From contig JADIYP010000001.1 of assembly GCA_016705235.1 (NCBI GenBank), positions 868,001 through 932,000 of the forward strand: a DNA stretch of 64,000 bases, given 5' to 3'. The position numbers were made by a program, and so were the translations under genes. The first letter of the stretch is position 1. The number at the start of each line of letters is the position of its first letter. Source of the stretch: Candidatus Leptovillus affinis (GTDB lineage: Bacteria > Chloroflexota > Anaerolineae > Promineifilales > Promineifilaceae). Positions 45,167 to 54,114 of the stretch are shown in pieces. The notes under the pieces are model-generated. The model was not told the origin of the DNA. It worked only from the letters and a program-made list of their open reading frames with translations, and did not search any database.

Positions 45167-45324
45167 TAGTTAAACCTCTCTTCTAAAATCTCAAATCGAC
45201 CCCTGAGTATACCACAAACCTGCATTTCTCCTCAGCAGCCTCAAATTATTCTCAGAAATTGGCTGCGGCGCGGTTGCCCGTCTATGCCAGAAAGGTATAA
45301 TCGCCGCTGAACAAGTTGATATAG

Positions 45325-45465
45325 ACCTTCGGGGCAGGGCGTAATTCCCGACCGGCGGTGAGGCTGCGCAAGCCAAGCCCGCGACCCGCAGCTTGCATAA
45401 AGCTGCGGTTGATCTGGCGCAATTCCAGAGCCGACAGTGAGAGTCTGGATGGGAGAAGGTACTGT
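45325..45465 (+). ncRNA. FMN riboswitch (RFN element)
   Basis: The conserved RFN blocks are all present in order: CTTCGGGGCAGGGCG and AATTCCCGACCGGCGGT, then AGCCCGCGACCCGC with its paired stem, GATCTGGCGCAATTCCAGAGCCGACAG, shown here as TCTGGCGCAATTCCAGAG, and AGTCTGGATGGGAGAAGG. It binds flavin mononucleotide. It lies about 145 bases before the ABC transporter operon and so predicts riboflavin uptake repressed by FMN. The expression platform was not resolved. Confidence 0.95.
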
Positions 45466-45608
45466 GTGCGGCAGGTTTTCCGACCGGCGTATTGTTGCTT
45501 CGTTGATTGGCGAGTGGACAAACGGGAAGGGAAACGGCCGTAACCCCTCTGCGCTTCTCTTCCCTTTGCCCCAGCATAGAAAATAAAGTCTGAATAACGA
45601 GGAACAGC

Positions 45609-46373
45609 GTGCGCCTGTTACGAAGTTTGCCTAATTGGCTGACGATTCTCATTTCTTTTCTCATGCTGCTGGCCGGCTGGCAGCTGCTGGTGATGATTGG
45701 CGGGTATCCGAGTTTTATTCTGCCATCTCCGGCAAATGTAGCGCAGCAGATAGTGGTTGTGGTGGCAGACGGCCGTCTCCTGCGCCACAGCCTCATCACC
45801 ATCAGCGAAATTATCCCCGGCCTGCTCATCGGCTTTTTTGTCGCCCTGCCGCTGGGCTACCTGCTGGCAAAATCGCCGCTGGCCGAACGCCTGATTTCCC
45901 CTTATCTCATCGCTTCACAGGCCATCCCCATCATCGCCGTTGCCCCCTTGCTCACCATCTGGATTGCTTCTACCTATTGGTCGCGGGTGCTGGTGGCGGC
46001 GCTGGTTGTCTTTTTTCCGGTACTGATCAACATCATTGCCGGGCTGCGCTCGGTGCCGCCAGAACTTTATGAGTTGATGCACGCCCTCAAAGCCACGCCG
46101 GGCCAAATCTTCCGCAAGCTGGAATTTCCGGCCGCGCTGCCCATCATCCTGGCCGGCCTAAAAGTGGGGGCTACATTGTCGGTGATTGGCGCGCTGGTGG
46201 GCGAATTTGTGCAGCCGAAAAGCCAGGGGTTGGGGTTTTTACTGGTCACGGCGCGTTACCAGTTCAAAACCGACCTGGTTTTTGTGATTTTATTGACACT
46301 GGCGGCCATTGCCCTGTCGTTGTATGGGCTGGTGGCGCTGGTTGAACGGCGCGTTTTGCGCTGGCAAACGTGA
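45609..46373 (+). CDS. ribX: Riboflavin ABC transporter permease, RibX type
   Basis: A 254-residue permease of the SsuC/ThiX fold with six membrane helices and the EAA-type loop (PPELYELMHALKATPGQIFR). It follows the FMN riboswitch and precedes a THI5-like binding protein, which matches the RibXY riboflavin transporter described in Chloroflexi. GTG start at 45609 with GAGG upstream. Assignment to riboflavin rests on the riboswitch, since the same fold serves thiamine precursors and sulfonates. Confidence 0.82.
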   Translation: MRLLRSLPNWLTILISFLMLLAGWQLLVMIGGYPSFILPSPANVAQQIVVVVADGRLLRHSLITISEIIPGLLIGFFVALPLGYLLAKSPLAERLISPYLIASQAIPIIAVAPLLTIWIASTYWSRVLVAALVVFFPVLINIIAGLRSVPPELYELMHALKATPGQIFRKLEFPAALPIILAGLKVGATLSVIGALVGEFVQPKSQGLGFLLVTARYQFKTDLVFVILLTLAAIALSLYGLVALVERRVLRWQT

Positions 46374-46395
46374 ACCTGAGTATTGAGGTGACTCC

Positions 46396-47376
46396 ATGAA
46401 AAAACTAATTTGGTTGCTGCTTGCTTTTAACATCATCGTATTGGCTGGCTGCCGGGAAGCCGAACCGGAACCGGTTGGTTTGCGCCAGATCCGGCTGCCG
46501 ATGGGTTATATTGCCGATCCGCAATACGCGCCCTTTTACGTAGCCGCAGAGAGAGGTTATTACGCCGCTGAGGGATTGGAGATTGAATTTGATTACAGCT
46601 TTGAAACTGACGGCATCGCTTTGGTTGGAGCCAACGAACTGCCGCTGGCCATTGTCAGCGGCGAGCAGGTGATTCTGGCGCGGGCGCAAGATTTGCCGGT
46701 GGTATATGTGATGGAATGGTTTCAGAAGTATCCCATCGCCGTGGTGAGCAAAGCGGCGGCCGGCATTGCTGCGCCGCAAGATTTGGCCGGCCGTAACGTG
46801 GGGTTGCCCGGTTTTTGGGGCGCCAGTTACGTGGGCTACGTGGGCCTGTTGACAGCCAACGGCCTGACGCAGGATGACGTCATGGCCAACGACATCGGGT
46901 TTAATCAGGTCGAATCGCTGCTATCTGACCAATCGGAAGCAGTTGTGGTTTACATAAACAACGAACCGGTGCGGTTGGCGGCGCAAGGCGAAGCGATTAA
47001 CGTCATCGCGGTCGCCGATTACATTGATCTGGTGGCGAATGGCATCATCACCAACGAAGACACGTTGGCCAACGAGCCAGACCTGGTGCAGGGGTTTGTG
47101 CGGGCCACGCTGCTGGGGTTGAGCGATACGCTGGCTGATCCGGAGGCGGCTTACCAGATTAGCAAGCAGTATGTGGAAGGGCTGGATGACGGCCGTCTCG
47201 ATGTTCTTTTGGCCTCCATTGAATTGTGGCAGGCCGATACCCTGGGCCTGACCGACGCCGCCTCCTGGCAGCAAACGCAGGCGGTGCTGCTGGACATGGG
47301 CTTTTTGGATGCGCCGCTGCCTGACTTGAACGCGGCGTTTACCAACGAGTTTGTGGCGCAGCCGCTGCCGCAGTAG
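46396..47376 (+). CDS. ribY: Riboflavin-binding lipoprotein, RibY type (NMT1/THI5-like)
   Basis: A 326-residue solute-binding protein. Signal peptide with lipobox (VLAGC, Cys at about 18), then the NMT1/THI5-like fold: LPMGYIADPQYAPFYVAAER, GYYAAEGLEIEFDYSFE and DLAGRNVGLPGFWGASYVGY. It captures the ligand outside the membrane and delivers it to RibX. Gene spacing is 22 bases after ribX and 12 before the ATPase gene, one operon under the FMN riboswitch. Confidence 0.82.
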   Translation: MKKLIWLLLAFNIIVLAGCREAEPEPVGLRQIRLPMGYIADPQYAPFYVAAERGYYAAEGLEIEFDYSFETDGIALVGANELPLAIVSGEQVILARAQDLPVVYVMEWFQKYPIAVVSKAAAGIAAPQDLAGRNVGLPGFWGASYVGYVGLLTANGLTQDDVMANDIGFNQVESLLSDQSEAVVVYINNEPVRLAAQGEAINVIAVADYIDLVANGIITNEDTLANEPDLVQGFVRATLLGLSDTLADPEAAYQISKQYVEGLDDGRLDVLLASIELWQADTLGLTDAASWQQTQAVLLDMGFLDAPLPDLNAAFTNEFVAQPLPQ

Positions 47377-47388
47377 GATACGGCCGTC

Positions 47389-48156
47389 ATGAACGAGACA
47401 CCTTTTCTGGCCGCCGACCACATCCACTATGCCTACCCGGATGGCGACGGCCGTTCCGTTTTGGCTGACGTTTCGCTGTCGATTGCTCAGGGCGCGTTTG
47501 TGGCCCTGGTGGGGCCATCCGGGGTGGGAAAATCGACGCTGCTGCGCATTTTGGGCGGTTTGCTGCCACCGGGTGGTGGGCAGTTGTGGCACAACGGCCG
47601 TCCCGAACAGGCTCACGACGAGCCGGTCGGCATTGTTTTCCAGCGCGACAATCTGATGCCCTGGCGCACGGTGTATGAAAATGTGGTGCTGCCGCTGGAA
47701 TTACAGGGCATAAACGGCCGTTCCGCTGCAGAACGCGTCAGCCAGATGCTCGATCTGGTCGGGCTAGCCGGCGAAGCGGATGCTTACCCGGCCCAGCTAT
47801 CCGGCGGGATGGCTCAGCGGGTGGCCCTGGCGCGGGCGTTGGTACACAAACCACTGCTCCTGCTGCTCGACGAACCATTTGGGGCGCTTGATGCGCTGAC
47901 GCGCGAACGCATGGGTCAGGAACTGCTGCGAATCTGGCAGGCCAATCCGGTGACTGTTTTTATGGTGACGCATAGTATTTCGGAGGCGGTGTTTCTGGCT
48001 GACGAGGTTCTGGTAATGGGCAGAGCGAGTGGGGAAGCGGCGACGATTACGCACCGGTTTCCCATTCGCCTGCCCCGACCACGGCGGTTTGAGATGCAGC
48101 GCACGGCCGTTTTTCAGGATGAGGTAACGGCCGTGCGCGAGGCAATCAGCGTTTAG
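47389..48156 (+). CDS. ABC ATPase of the riboflavin transporter
   Basis: A 255-residue ATPase of the SsuB/ThiZ group. Walker A LVGPSGVGKSTLLRILGG, Q-loop VFQRDNLMPWRTVYENV, signature LSGGMAQRVALARALVHKP, Walker B LLLLDEPFGALDALT, switch VTHSISEAVFLAD. It powers RibXY. RibXY operons are sometimes found without an ATPase gene; here it is present. Its stop overlaps the stop of the convergent DUF4349 gene by 4 bases. Confidence 0.88.
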   Translation: MNETPFLAADHIHYAYPDGDGRSVLADVSLSIAQGAFVALVGPSGVGKSTLLRILGGLLPPGGGQLWHNGRPEQAHDEPVGIVFQRDNLMPWRTVYENVVLPLELQGINGRSAAERVSQMLDLVGLAGEADAYPAQLSGGMAQRVALARALVHKPLLLLLDEPFGALDALTRERMGQELLRIWQANPVTVFMVTHSISEAVFLADEVLVMGRASGEAATITHRFPIRLPRPRRFEMQRTAVFQDEVTAVREAISV

Positions 48157-49082
48157 TTTTCTGCGGAAGATTCATTGACCACGGCTGCCGGTTGGCTTTT
48201 CTTGGCCCGTCGGCGGCGGCGGATCCAGCGCCCGACAAACCACAGCGGCAGCACCACCACCACGCCCAGGGGCAGGAAGAAAATAACCAGCCAGATTAAG
48301 ACAGAAATCAGGAACTGCGCCGCCGAAATCAACGACTCCAAAGCATCTTTGGCGATGCCTTGCGGTTCCCACCCGCCAATCTCAATCGGCTGATTCAGTT
48401 CGTCCGGCGTCAGATGCACGGAAATGGTGGAAAACGAGGCGGATTCGCTCAGAAACTTCATCCGCCCTTTGATCACTTCGATTTCTGCTTCCAGCCGGCT
48501 TAATTCCTGGTTCACTGCCAGCGCTTCTTCCACTGTGTCGGCGTCTTCAAGAAAACCGCGCACGCGCACGGCCGTTGCTTCCAAATTACCCAGCCGCGCG
48601 GTCAGGTCCACAAATTCTTCGGTCACATCCTGCCCGGAAATAGATTCCTGGCGCACTTCCGTGGCCAGCCCTTTAATTGCTTCCGTGGCGCTGACAAAAC
48701 CAGCGGCAGGCACGCGTATGGTAATATCGCCGGTTTTGGCCGTTTCGCTGTATTGGTACATATTGCTGCTTACCACCCAGCCCTCATTTTCTTCAGCCAT
48801 TCGCGTAATCGCTGCAATCGCCTCGTCCGTGTCTATCACCACAATGCTCAAATCGGCCGTGCGAATGATCAATCGCTCCTGCGGCAGACTGCTCTGGGTG
48901 TCCACAACGGTATTGGCGGTGTCGCTGCTGGTAAATGCGGCGCCGCTTTCTTCATAAGCGATAGAATCGGCTGCCGGAGCTGCGGGAGCCATTTCTCTGG
49001 AAGATTCAACAGCGGCGCTCCTGCCACAAGCAGCCAACAATAAAATAAGAACGAATAGGGGAATACTGTGTTTCCAAGTCAT
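48153..49082 (-). CDS. DUF4349 lipoprotein
   Basis: A 309-residue lipoprotein: lipobox LLLAAC at about residue 19, a low-complexity linker, then the DUF4349 domain (ERLIIRTADLSIVVIDTDEA; MAEENEGWVVSSNMYQY; a coiled coil LEAEIEVIKGRMKFLSESAS) and a C-terminal membrane helix (FLISVLIWLVIFFLPLGVVV) with a basic tail RRRRRAKK. Anchored at both ends, it could report envelope state. The molecular function of the family is unknown. Confidence 0.85.
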   Translation of the reverse strand: MTWKHSIPLFVLILLLAACGRSAAVESSREMAPAAPAADSIAYEESGAAFTSSDTANTVVDTQSSLPQERLIIRTADLSIVVIDTDEAIAAITRMAEENEGWVVSSNMYQYSETAKTGDITIRVPAAGFVSATEAIKGLATEVRQESISGQDVTEEFVDLTARLGNLEATAVRVRGFLEDADTVEEALAVNQELSRLEAEIEVIKGRMKFLSESASFSTISVHLTPDELNQPIEIGGWEPQGIAKDALESLISAAQFLISVLIWLVIFFLPLGVVVVLPLWFVGRWIRRRRRAKKSQPAAVVNESSAEN

Positions 49083-49166
49083 GCTGAGCCTCCTGATTGA
49101 TTATGACTCATAAACGCGCCACAAGGGTGATTGGTTCCCTGGATTGATGAGGAAAAGCGGGTTTGG

Positions 49167-49895
49167 TTACAAACCAAATTCTAGCCGCTTGATCAGACGC
49201 GACGGAATGCCGTATTGGCGCATTTTGTCTTGGGTGATGGTGATGGGGTAGTCGACGCGCTTAAACTGCCAGATATTTGTGTCTGTGTCTAAAAGCGCAT
49301 AAGCGGCGCGGGGATCGGAGTCTCTTGGCTGGCCGACACTGCCAGGATTGATGATCAGGCGATTGTCTGCCAGCAGCCGCTCCGTGGTGTAATCCGGCCG
49401 GTGAAAGGAGACGTGATTGGGGTCGGTTTCTTCAAAAACAATTGGGACGTGGGTATGACCGACCAGACAGTACGGGGTCTCAAAATGCTCGAAGTTGATG
49501 GCGGCCGTGTAAGAATCCAGGATGTATTCCCACACCGGTTGGCGAGGGCTGGCATGGGCCAATGTAAAACGATCTTCCAATCGGACTGGGGGTAAGGCGT
49601 CTAAATAATCGTGGGTATCGGTGTTGATGGCTTCTCGTGTCCAGCGGATGGCAATTTGCGCTTCTCGATTGAAGTTTTGAATGTCTAATTTGCCCAACAC
49701 GGCCCAATCATGATTGCCGGAGAGGCTGATATGGGGATGGGTTTGCAGCAGGGCGACACACTCATTGGGATCAGGCCCGTAACCAACAAGGTCACCCAGG
49801 CACCAGATGATGTCCCATTGGTTTTGCGCCTCAGCCAAGACCGCTTCAAATGCAGCGAGGTTGGCATGGATGTCTGAGATGATGAGTACTCGCAT
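49167..49895 (-). CDS. Calcineurin-like metallophosphoesterase (YfcE/diadenosine-type)
   Basis: A 242-residue phosphoesterase. Metal ligands appear in order: D and H in IISDIHANL, D in LGDLVGYGP, N and H in GNHDWAV, H in LAHASPRQP, and GHTHVP. INPGSVGQPRD is typical of the YfcE-like group that hydrolyses phosphodiesters or dinucleotides. The substrate is not known. ATG at 49895, no strong ribosome site. A divergent spacer with a repeat element separates it from tsaE. Confidence 0.88.
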   Translation of the reverse strand: MRVLIISDIHANLAAFEAVLAEAQNQWDIIWCLGDLVGYGPDPNECVALLQTHPHISLSGNHDWAVLGKLDIQNFNREAQIAIRWTREAINTDTHDYLDALPPVRLEDRFTLAHASPRQPVWEYILDSYTAAINFEHFETPYCLVGHTHVPIVFEETDPNHVSFHRPDYTTERLLADNRLIINPGSVGQPRDSDPRAAYALLDTDTNIWQFKRVDYPITITQDKMRQYGIPSRLIKRLEFGL

Positions 49896-50001
49896 AGATT
49901 GGGCCTCTCTTACTTCCTGCTAAGACGATACAATCATACCATGATTGGCGGAGGAAGGTATAATAATTATAGCCGAGGGTAATATAGAAATGCGGTAACA
50001 A

Positions 50002-50080
50002 AACAGACCCTAAGGGTTTGCCCTTGAGAAGGTAGACTTTTGGGAAACTCAAACCCTTAGGGTCTTCGTAGCGAGACCTG
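50002..50080. repeat. CCCTAAGGG-type intergenic element, copy 4
   Basis: AGACCCTAAGGGTTTG (from 50005) and CAAACCCTTAGGGTCT (to about 50065) form a 16-base inverted repeat around a 28-base centre; a tail GCGAGACCTG follows. It lies about 25 bases before the tsaE start. Confidence 0.85.
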
Positions 50081-50104
50081 AACAGATGTGGGTGATTTTA
50101 GACG

Positions 50105-50605
50105 ATGCCGATTCTGGATAAGTGGACGTTAGATTTTATTAGCAGTGGCGTAGAGCAAACGGTGCGCCTGGGTGTGCGGCTGGGCGAACTGCTGGAGCCT
50201 GGCGACGTGCTTTGTCTGTTTGGCGATTTGGGGGCGGGGAAAACGGCCGTTGCTCGCGGCGTTGGTCGCGGTTGGGGCACAGGGCTGCGTGTTACCAGCC
50301 CCACCTTCACCCTGGTCAATGAATACCCGCGCCTGAAAGACGGCCGTATCCTCTACCACCTCGACTGCTACCGGCTGGAATCCGCCGCCGATATCTGGAC
50401 GGTTGGGCTGGAAGACATCCTCGACGACCGGCAAACCATCATGATCGAATGGCCAGAACGGTTGGCCGCCTGGTTGCCCGGCGATCGGCTGGAAATTCAT
50501 CTGGCTTACCTGAATGAAACCCGGCGCAGCCTGCGCTTTTCGGCCACAGGCCACCGCGCCGCCAAACTGCTGACTGACTTTAAACAAAGCGCGTTTGGCG
50601 TCTAA
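50105..50605 (+). CDS. tsaE: tRNA t6A37 biosynthesis ATPase TsaE
   Basis: A 166-residue P-loop ATPase. Walker A GDLGAGKTAVARGV, then TSPTFTLVNEY, LYHLDCYRLE and IEWPERL are family signatures. TsaE works with TsaB, TsaC and TsaD to make threonylcarbamoyladenosine at position 37 of tRNAs reading ANN codons. tsaB follows after 39 bases and rimI after that, a common bacterial order. A repeat element precedes the start. Confidence 0.92.
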   Translation: MPILDKWTLDFISSGVEQTVRLGVRLGELLEPGDVLCLFGDLGAGKTAVARGVGRGWGTGLRVTSPTFTLVNEYPRLKDGRILYHLDCYRLESAADIWTVGLEDILDDRQTIMIEWPERLAAWLPGDRLEIHLAYLNETRRSLRFSATGHRAAKLLTDFKQSAFGV

Positions 50606-50644
50606 ACCATCACCCGCCAAACCACATCCTATGGAACAAGTATA

Positions 50645-51334
50645 ATGATTTTAGCTATTGATTCTGCAACACGCTGGGCGGGGTTGGCGCTGTATGACGG
50701 CACGGCCGTTATCGCCGAATATGGCTGGCGCTGCCTGAACAACCACACCACCGAACTGACGCCAGCTATCGCCGAAATGGGCGAGCGCGTCCGCGTATCC
50801 CCAGCCGACTGGAAAGGCATCGCCGTCGCTGTTGGGCCAGGCTCCTACACCGGGCTGCGTGTCGGGCTGGCGCTGGGTAAAGGGCTGGCCCTGGCCAACC
50901 AGATCCCCCTCATCGGCGTGCCCACCTTAGACATTGTGGCCGCTTCCATCCAGCAATCTTCCGAGCAGTTGCTGGTGGCTGCCGCCGCCGGGCGTTCGCG
51001 GGTGTGCGCGGCCGTTTACCAGTGGCAAACCCGTGGCGGTTGGCAGGCGCGCCGCCCCGCAGTCATCGATTCCTGGGAAAATATCCTATCCGGTGTCAGC
51101 AAACCCACCCTGTTCGTCGGCGAAATTACCCCGGAGGCCGCCCGCCTCATCAAATTGGCCAGCAAGGAATTTCGCCTGGGAACACCGGCGCTGTCTGCGC
51201 GCCGCGCCGGTTTCCTGGCCGAATTGGGCTGGCAGCGCCTGCGCAAAGGCCAGATCGATGACGCCAGCAGTCTGGCGCCCATTTATTTGCGCGATCCTGC
51301 CGGACAGAAAATAGAGTCCCCCGCCATCGATTGA
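50645..51334 (+). CDS. tsaB: tRNA t6A37 biosynthesis protein TsaB
   Basis: A 229-residue ASKHA-fold protein: MILAIDSATRWAGLALYDG at the N-terminus, HTTELTPAIAEM, and AVAVGPGSYTGLRVGLALGK. TsaB is the inactive partner that dimerises with TsaD. It stands between tsaE and rimI. The ATG at 50645 has a weak ribosome site (GGAACAAG). Confidence 0.92.
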   Translation: MILAIDSATRWAGLALYDGTAVIAEYGWRCLNNHTTELTPAIAEMGERVRVSPADWKGIAVAVGPGSYTGLRVGLALGKGLALANQIPLIGVPTLDIVAASIQQSSEQLLVAAAAGRSRVCAAVYQWQTRGGWQARRPAVIDSWENILSGVSKPTLFVGEITPEAARLIKLASKEFRLGTPALSARRAGFLAELGWQRLRKGQIDDASSLAPIYLRDPAGQKIESPAID

Positions 51335-51340
51335 TACGCC

Positions 51341-51874
51341 ATGCAGCCACCCCCGCCAGCACCCTTTAGTCTGCGTAACATGCAGCTTGCAGACCTGAAA
51401 ACGATTGGAACCATCGACCGTTTGGCGTACCCAACGCCCACCCGCGAGAGCCTTTTCCGGCACGAACTGTCTGACAATAAAATGGCCCATTACCAGGTGT
51501 TGGTCGAACAACGGATCGTGGTGGGATTTGCCGGTTTCTGGCTCATCGGCGATGAGATCCATGTCAGCACCATTGCCGTGCATCCTGAGCAGCAGGGGCG
51601 AGGGTTGGGGGAACTGCTGTTTTTGAACATCCTTTTACAAGCCTACGATCACCCCGCCTGTCTGGTGACATTGGAAGTGCGCCGCAGCAATCTCCCCGCT
51701 CAGAAGTTGTATGAAAAATACCAGTTTGTGGTGGTGGGCGAGCGGCGTGGCTATTATCGGGATACCGGGGAGGATGCATTGTTGATGACGGTAACGCCGC
51801 TAGACGGCCGTTACCACCAATTTCTCATCGCCCAACAAACCGCCCTCTACGAGCGGCTGCAAACTGAGGCTTAA
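51341..51874 (+). CDS. rimI: RimI-type N-acetyltransferase
   Basis: A 177-residue GNAT acetyltransferase. Acetyl-CoA-binding motif HPEQQGRGLGELLFLNIL and LEVRRSNLPAQKLYEKYQFV are clear. RimI acetylates the N-terminal alanine of ribosomal protein S18 and often sits with tsaB/tsaE. It starts 6 bases after tsaB. About 15 extra residues are present at each end compared with E. coli RimI. Confidence 0.88.
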   Translation: MQPPPPAPFSLRNMQLADLKTIGTIDRLAYPTPTRESLFRHELSDNKMAHYQVLVEQRIVVGFAGFWLIGDEIHVSTIAVHPEQQGRGLGELLFLNILLQAYDHPACLVTLEVRRSNLPAQKLYEKYQFVVVGERRGYYRDTGEDALLMTVTPLDGRYHQFLIAQQTALYERLQTEA

Positions 51875-51973
51875 CCAGGCCACAGGTGTATAAACCAGCA
51901 AGAAAGAGCTGCGAATGGGAACCCAATCTCGCCCTGCTTACAAATCTCTAATCGCAACAATCAAGGAAGAATC

Positions 51974-52993
51974 ATGAAATTTTTTATCACCGGCGGCGCC
52001 GGTTTTATCGGCAGCAACTGTGCCCATCATTTTGCCGCCCAGGGCCACGACATTACCATCTATGATAACCTGAGCCGCGTCGGCGGGCAGGCTAATCTGG
52101 ATTGGCTGCGCCAGCAGCATGGCGACCAAATTCGCCTGGTGCGCGGCGATGTGCGTGACTATGACCACCTGGCGCAAGCGGTAGCCGGCGCGAATGTCGT
52201 GCTGCACCTGGCCAGCCAGGTGGCCGTCACCACCTCCGTGCAAAATCCGCGCGAAGATTTCGAGATCAATGCTTTGGGCACATTTAACGTGTTGGAAGCT
52301 GTGCGCCATCAAGCGCCGCAAGCGGCCGTGTTGTATGCCTCCACAAACAAAGTGTATGGCGGCATGGAGGGCGTGGGGGTGATTGAACAAGACGGCCGTT
52401 ACGCCTACGCCAACCATCCGCACGGCATTGGCGAAGATTACCCGTTGGATTTCCACTCCCCCTATGGCTGCTCCAAAGGCACCGGCGACCAGTACATGAT
52501 CGATTATGCGCGGATTTACGGGCTGCGGACGTTGGTTTTTCGCCAATCGTGTATATACGGCCGTCGCCAATTCGGCGTCGAAGACCAGGGCTGGGTGGCC
52601 CACTTTGTTATCGCTGCCCAATTCCAACGCCCCATCAGCATCTTTGGCGATGGGCGGCAGGTGCGCGATTTGCTGCACGTCACCGATTTGATCCGCGCTT
52701 ACGAGTTGGGCATCGCCCATATAGACGATCTGGCCGGGCAGGCGCTCAATCTGGGCGGCGGACCAGCGAACACGCTGTCTGTGTGGACCGAATTTGGGCC
52801 GCTGTTGACGGAATTGGCCGGGCGAGAGGTGCCCATCAGCTACCACGATTGGCGGCCGGGCGACCAGCGGGTTTTTGTGGCCGATATTCGCAAAGCCGGG
52901 CGTTTGTTGGGCTGGCAGCCGGCCGTTTCGCCGGAGGAAGGCATCCGTGATTTGTTCGCCTGGGTGGCGGCAAATCCAGAATTGTTTAGCTGA
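51974..52993 (+). CDS. NAD-dependent epimerase, CDP-tyvelose epimerase-like
   Basis: A 339-residue extended short-chain dehydrogenase. NAD-binding FITGGAGFIGSNCAHHFA at the N-terminus, DNLSRVGGQANLDWL (typical of the CDP-paratose/tyvelose 2-epimerase group), and the catalytic YGCSKGTGDQY (YxxxK). It interconverts nucleotide sugars for surface polysaccharide. Ribosome site AAGGAAGA before ATG at 51974. The next gene is convergent and codes a glycosyltransferase. Confidence 0.85.
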   Translation: MKFFITGGAGFIGSNCAHHFAAQGHDITIYDNLSRVGGQANLDWLRQQHGDQIRLVRGDVRDYDHLAQAVAGANVVLHLASQVAVTTSVQNPREDFEINALGTFNVLEAVRHQAPQAAVLYASTNKVYGGMEGVGVIEQDGRYAYANHPHGIGEDYPLDFHSPYGCSKGTGDQYMIDYARIYGLRTLVFRQSCIYGRRQFGVEDQGWVAHFVIAAQFQRPISIFGDGRQVRDLLHVTDLIRAYELGIAHIDDLAGQALNLGGGPANTLSVWTEFGPLLTELAGREVPISYHDWRPGDQRVFVADIRKAGRLLGWQPAVSPEEGIRDLFAWVAANPELFS

Positions 52994-52999
52994 AAGGGA

Positions 53000-54106
53000 T
53001 CAAGAACCCGGGCCGTTTTCCAGTAAATCCAGGGCGCGCACGGCCGTTTCCCGCCAGGTAAAACGTCTCGCATTCTCAAACCCGCGCCCTATGAGCCGCG
53101 AGCGCAGCGTCTGGTCTTGCACCAGACGTTGCAAGGCGGCCGTCATCGCCGCCGTGTCCAGCGGATCGACCAGGAGGGCGGCATCGCCGGCGATTTCTGG
53201 CAGCGAGCTGGTGTCGGCTGCCAGCACCGGCACACCACAGACCTGCGCCTCCAACAACGGGAAGCCAAACCCCTCGTACAAAGATGGATAGAGAAACGCC
53301 GCCGCGCCGGAAAGCAGCGCCGCTTTATCGGCGTCGTCGATGAAGCCCGGCAGGACGATGGACGCCGGATGACGCGCGACTTCCGCCAGGATGGGTTGGG
53401 CCAGCCAACCGCTTTTCCCTGCCAACACCAGTTGGTGCGGCAGCCTGCTGGCGGCGTAGGCGCGAATGAGCCGCACTAAATTTTTGCGCGGCTGGATGGT
53501 GCTGAGAAAGAGAAGGTATGGCGGGGTGAGGTGGTATTTTTGCTGCACGGCCGTCAGCACCCCCTCGTCCGTCACCGGCTGCAAGGCGGGGTCTAAACCG
53601 GGGTATACCACACCGATTTTAGCGGGCGAGAGGCCATCCAGGCGGACCAAATCCTCTTTGGTGGCCTGAGAGTCGGCGAGAAGATAGCGGGCGCGACGGC
53701 CGTTGTGTCGCGTAGACCAGCGCAAATAAGCCAACTGCTGTTTGGGGTGCGCTTCGGGAAAATAATGGTAGCCCAGATCGTGAATGGTGGCCGCGCTGGG
53801 ACCGGTATAAGTGTAAGGAATGACGTGAGCCGGCGTGAAAAAGAGGTCCGGCGGGCGGCGTTGCAGCTCAAGAGCCAGTCGTAGATGGGTCCACAGGCGC
53901 GGAAAAGGGATGACGATAGAGGTTGCACAATCGGCTTGAGGGAAAAGATTGGGCGGCGGCGGTTGATTGAAGTAAAGCCGAAGCTGGTGGCCGCGCTCGG
54001 CGGCCAGGGGGATGAGCGCCTGGATTAAAAAGAAGGCGTACGCTTCTGTCCCCGTGCGTTGGGCGGTGACGGCGCGGCTGGCGTCAATGCCAATAATCAC
54101 GCCCAA
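53000..54106 (-). CDS. GT4-family glycosyltransferase
   Basis: A 368-residue glycosyltransferase of the GT-B fold, family 4. N-terminal GIDASRAVTAQRTGTEAYAF binds the acceptor side; YLLFLSTIQPRKNLVRLIRAY is the donor-domain start; LYPSLYEGFGFPLLEAQVCG contains the E(x7)E motif. It transfers a sugar from a nucleotide donor to an unknown acceptor, probably a cell-surface glycan. It ends the run prmC, tsaC, SH3 protein, glycosyltransferase; spacing to the previous gene is 8 bases. Confidence 0.88.
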   Translation of the reverse strand: MGVIIGIDASRAVTAQRTGTEAYAFFLIQALIPLAAERGHQLRLYFNQPPPPNLFPQADCATSIVIPFPRLWTHLRLALELQRRPPDLFFTPAHVIPYTYTGPSAATIHDLGYHYFPEAHPKQQLAYLRWSTRHNGRRARYLLADSQATKEDLVRLDGLSPAKIGVVYPGLDPALQPVTDEGVLTAVQQKYHLTPPYLLFLSTIQPRKNLVRLIRAYAASRLPHQLVLAGKSGWLAQPILAEVARHPASIVLPGFIDDADKAALLSGAAAFLYPSLYEGFGFPLLEAQVCGVPVLAADTSSLPEIAGDAALLVDPLDTAAMTAALQRLVQDQTLRSRLIGRGFENARRFTWRETAVRALDLLENGPGS

Positions 54107-54114
54107 CCACCTTG

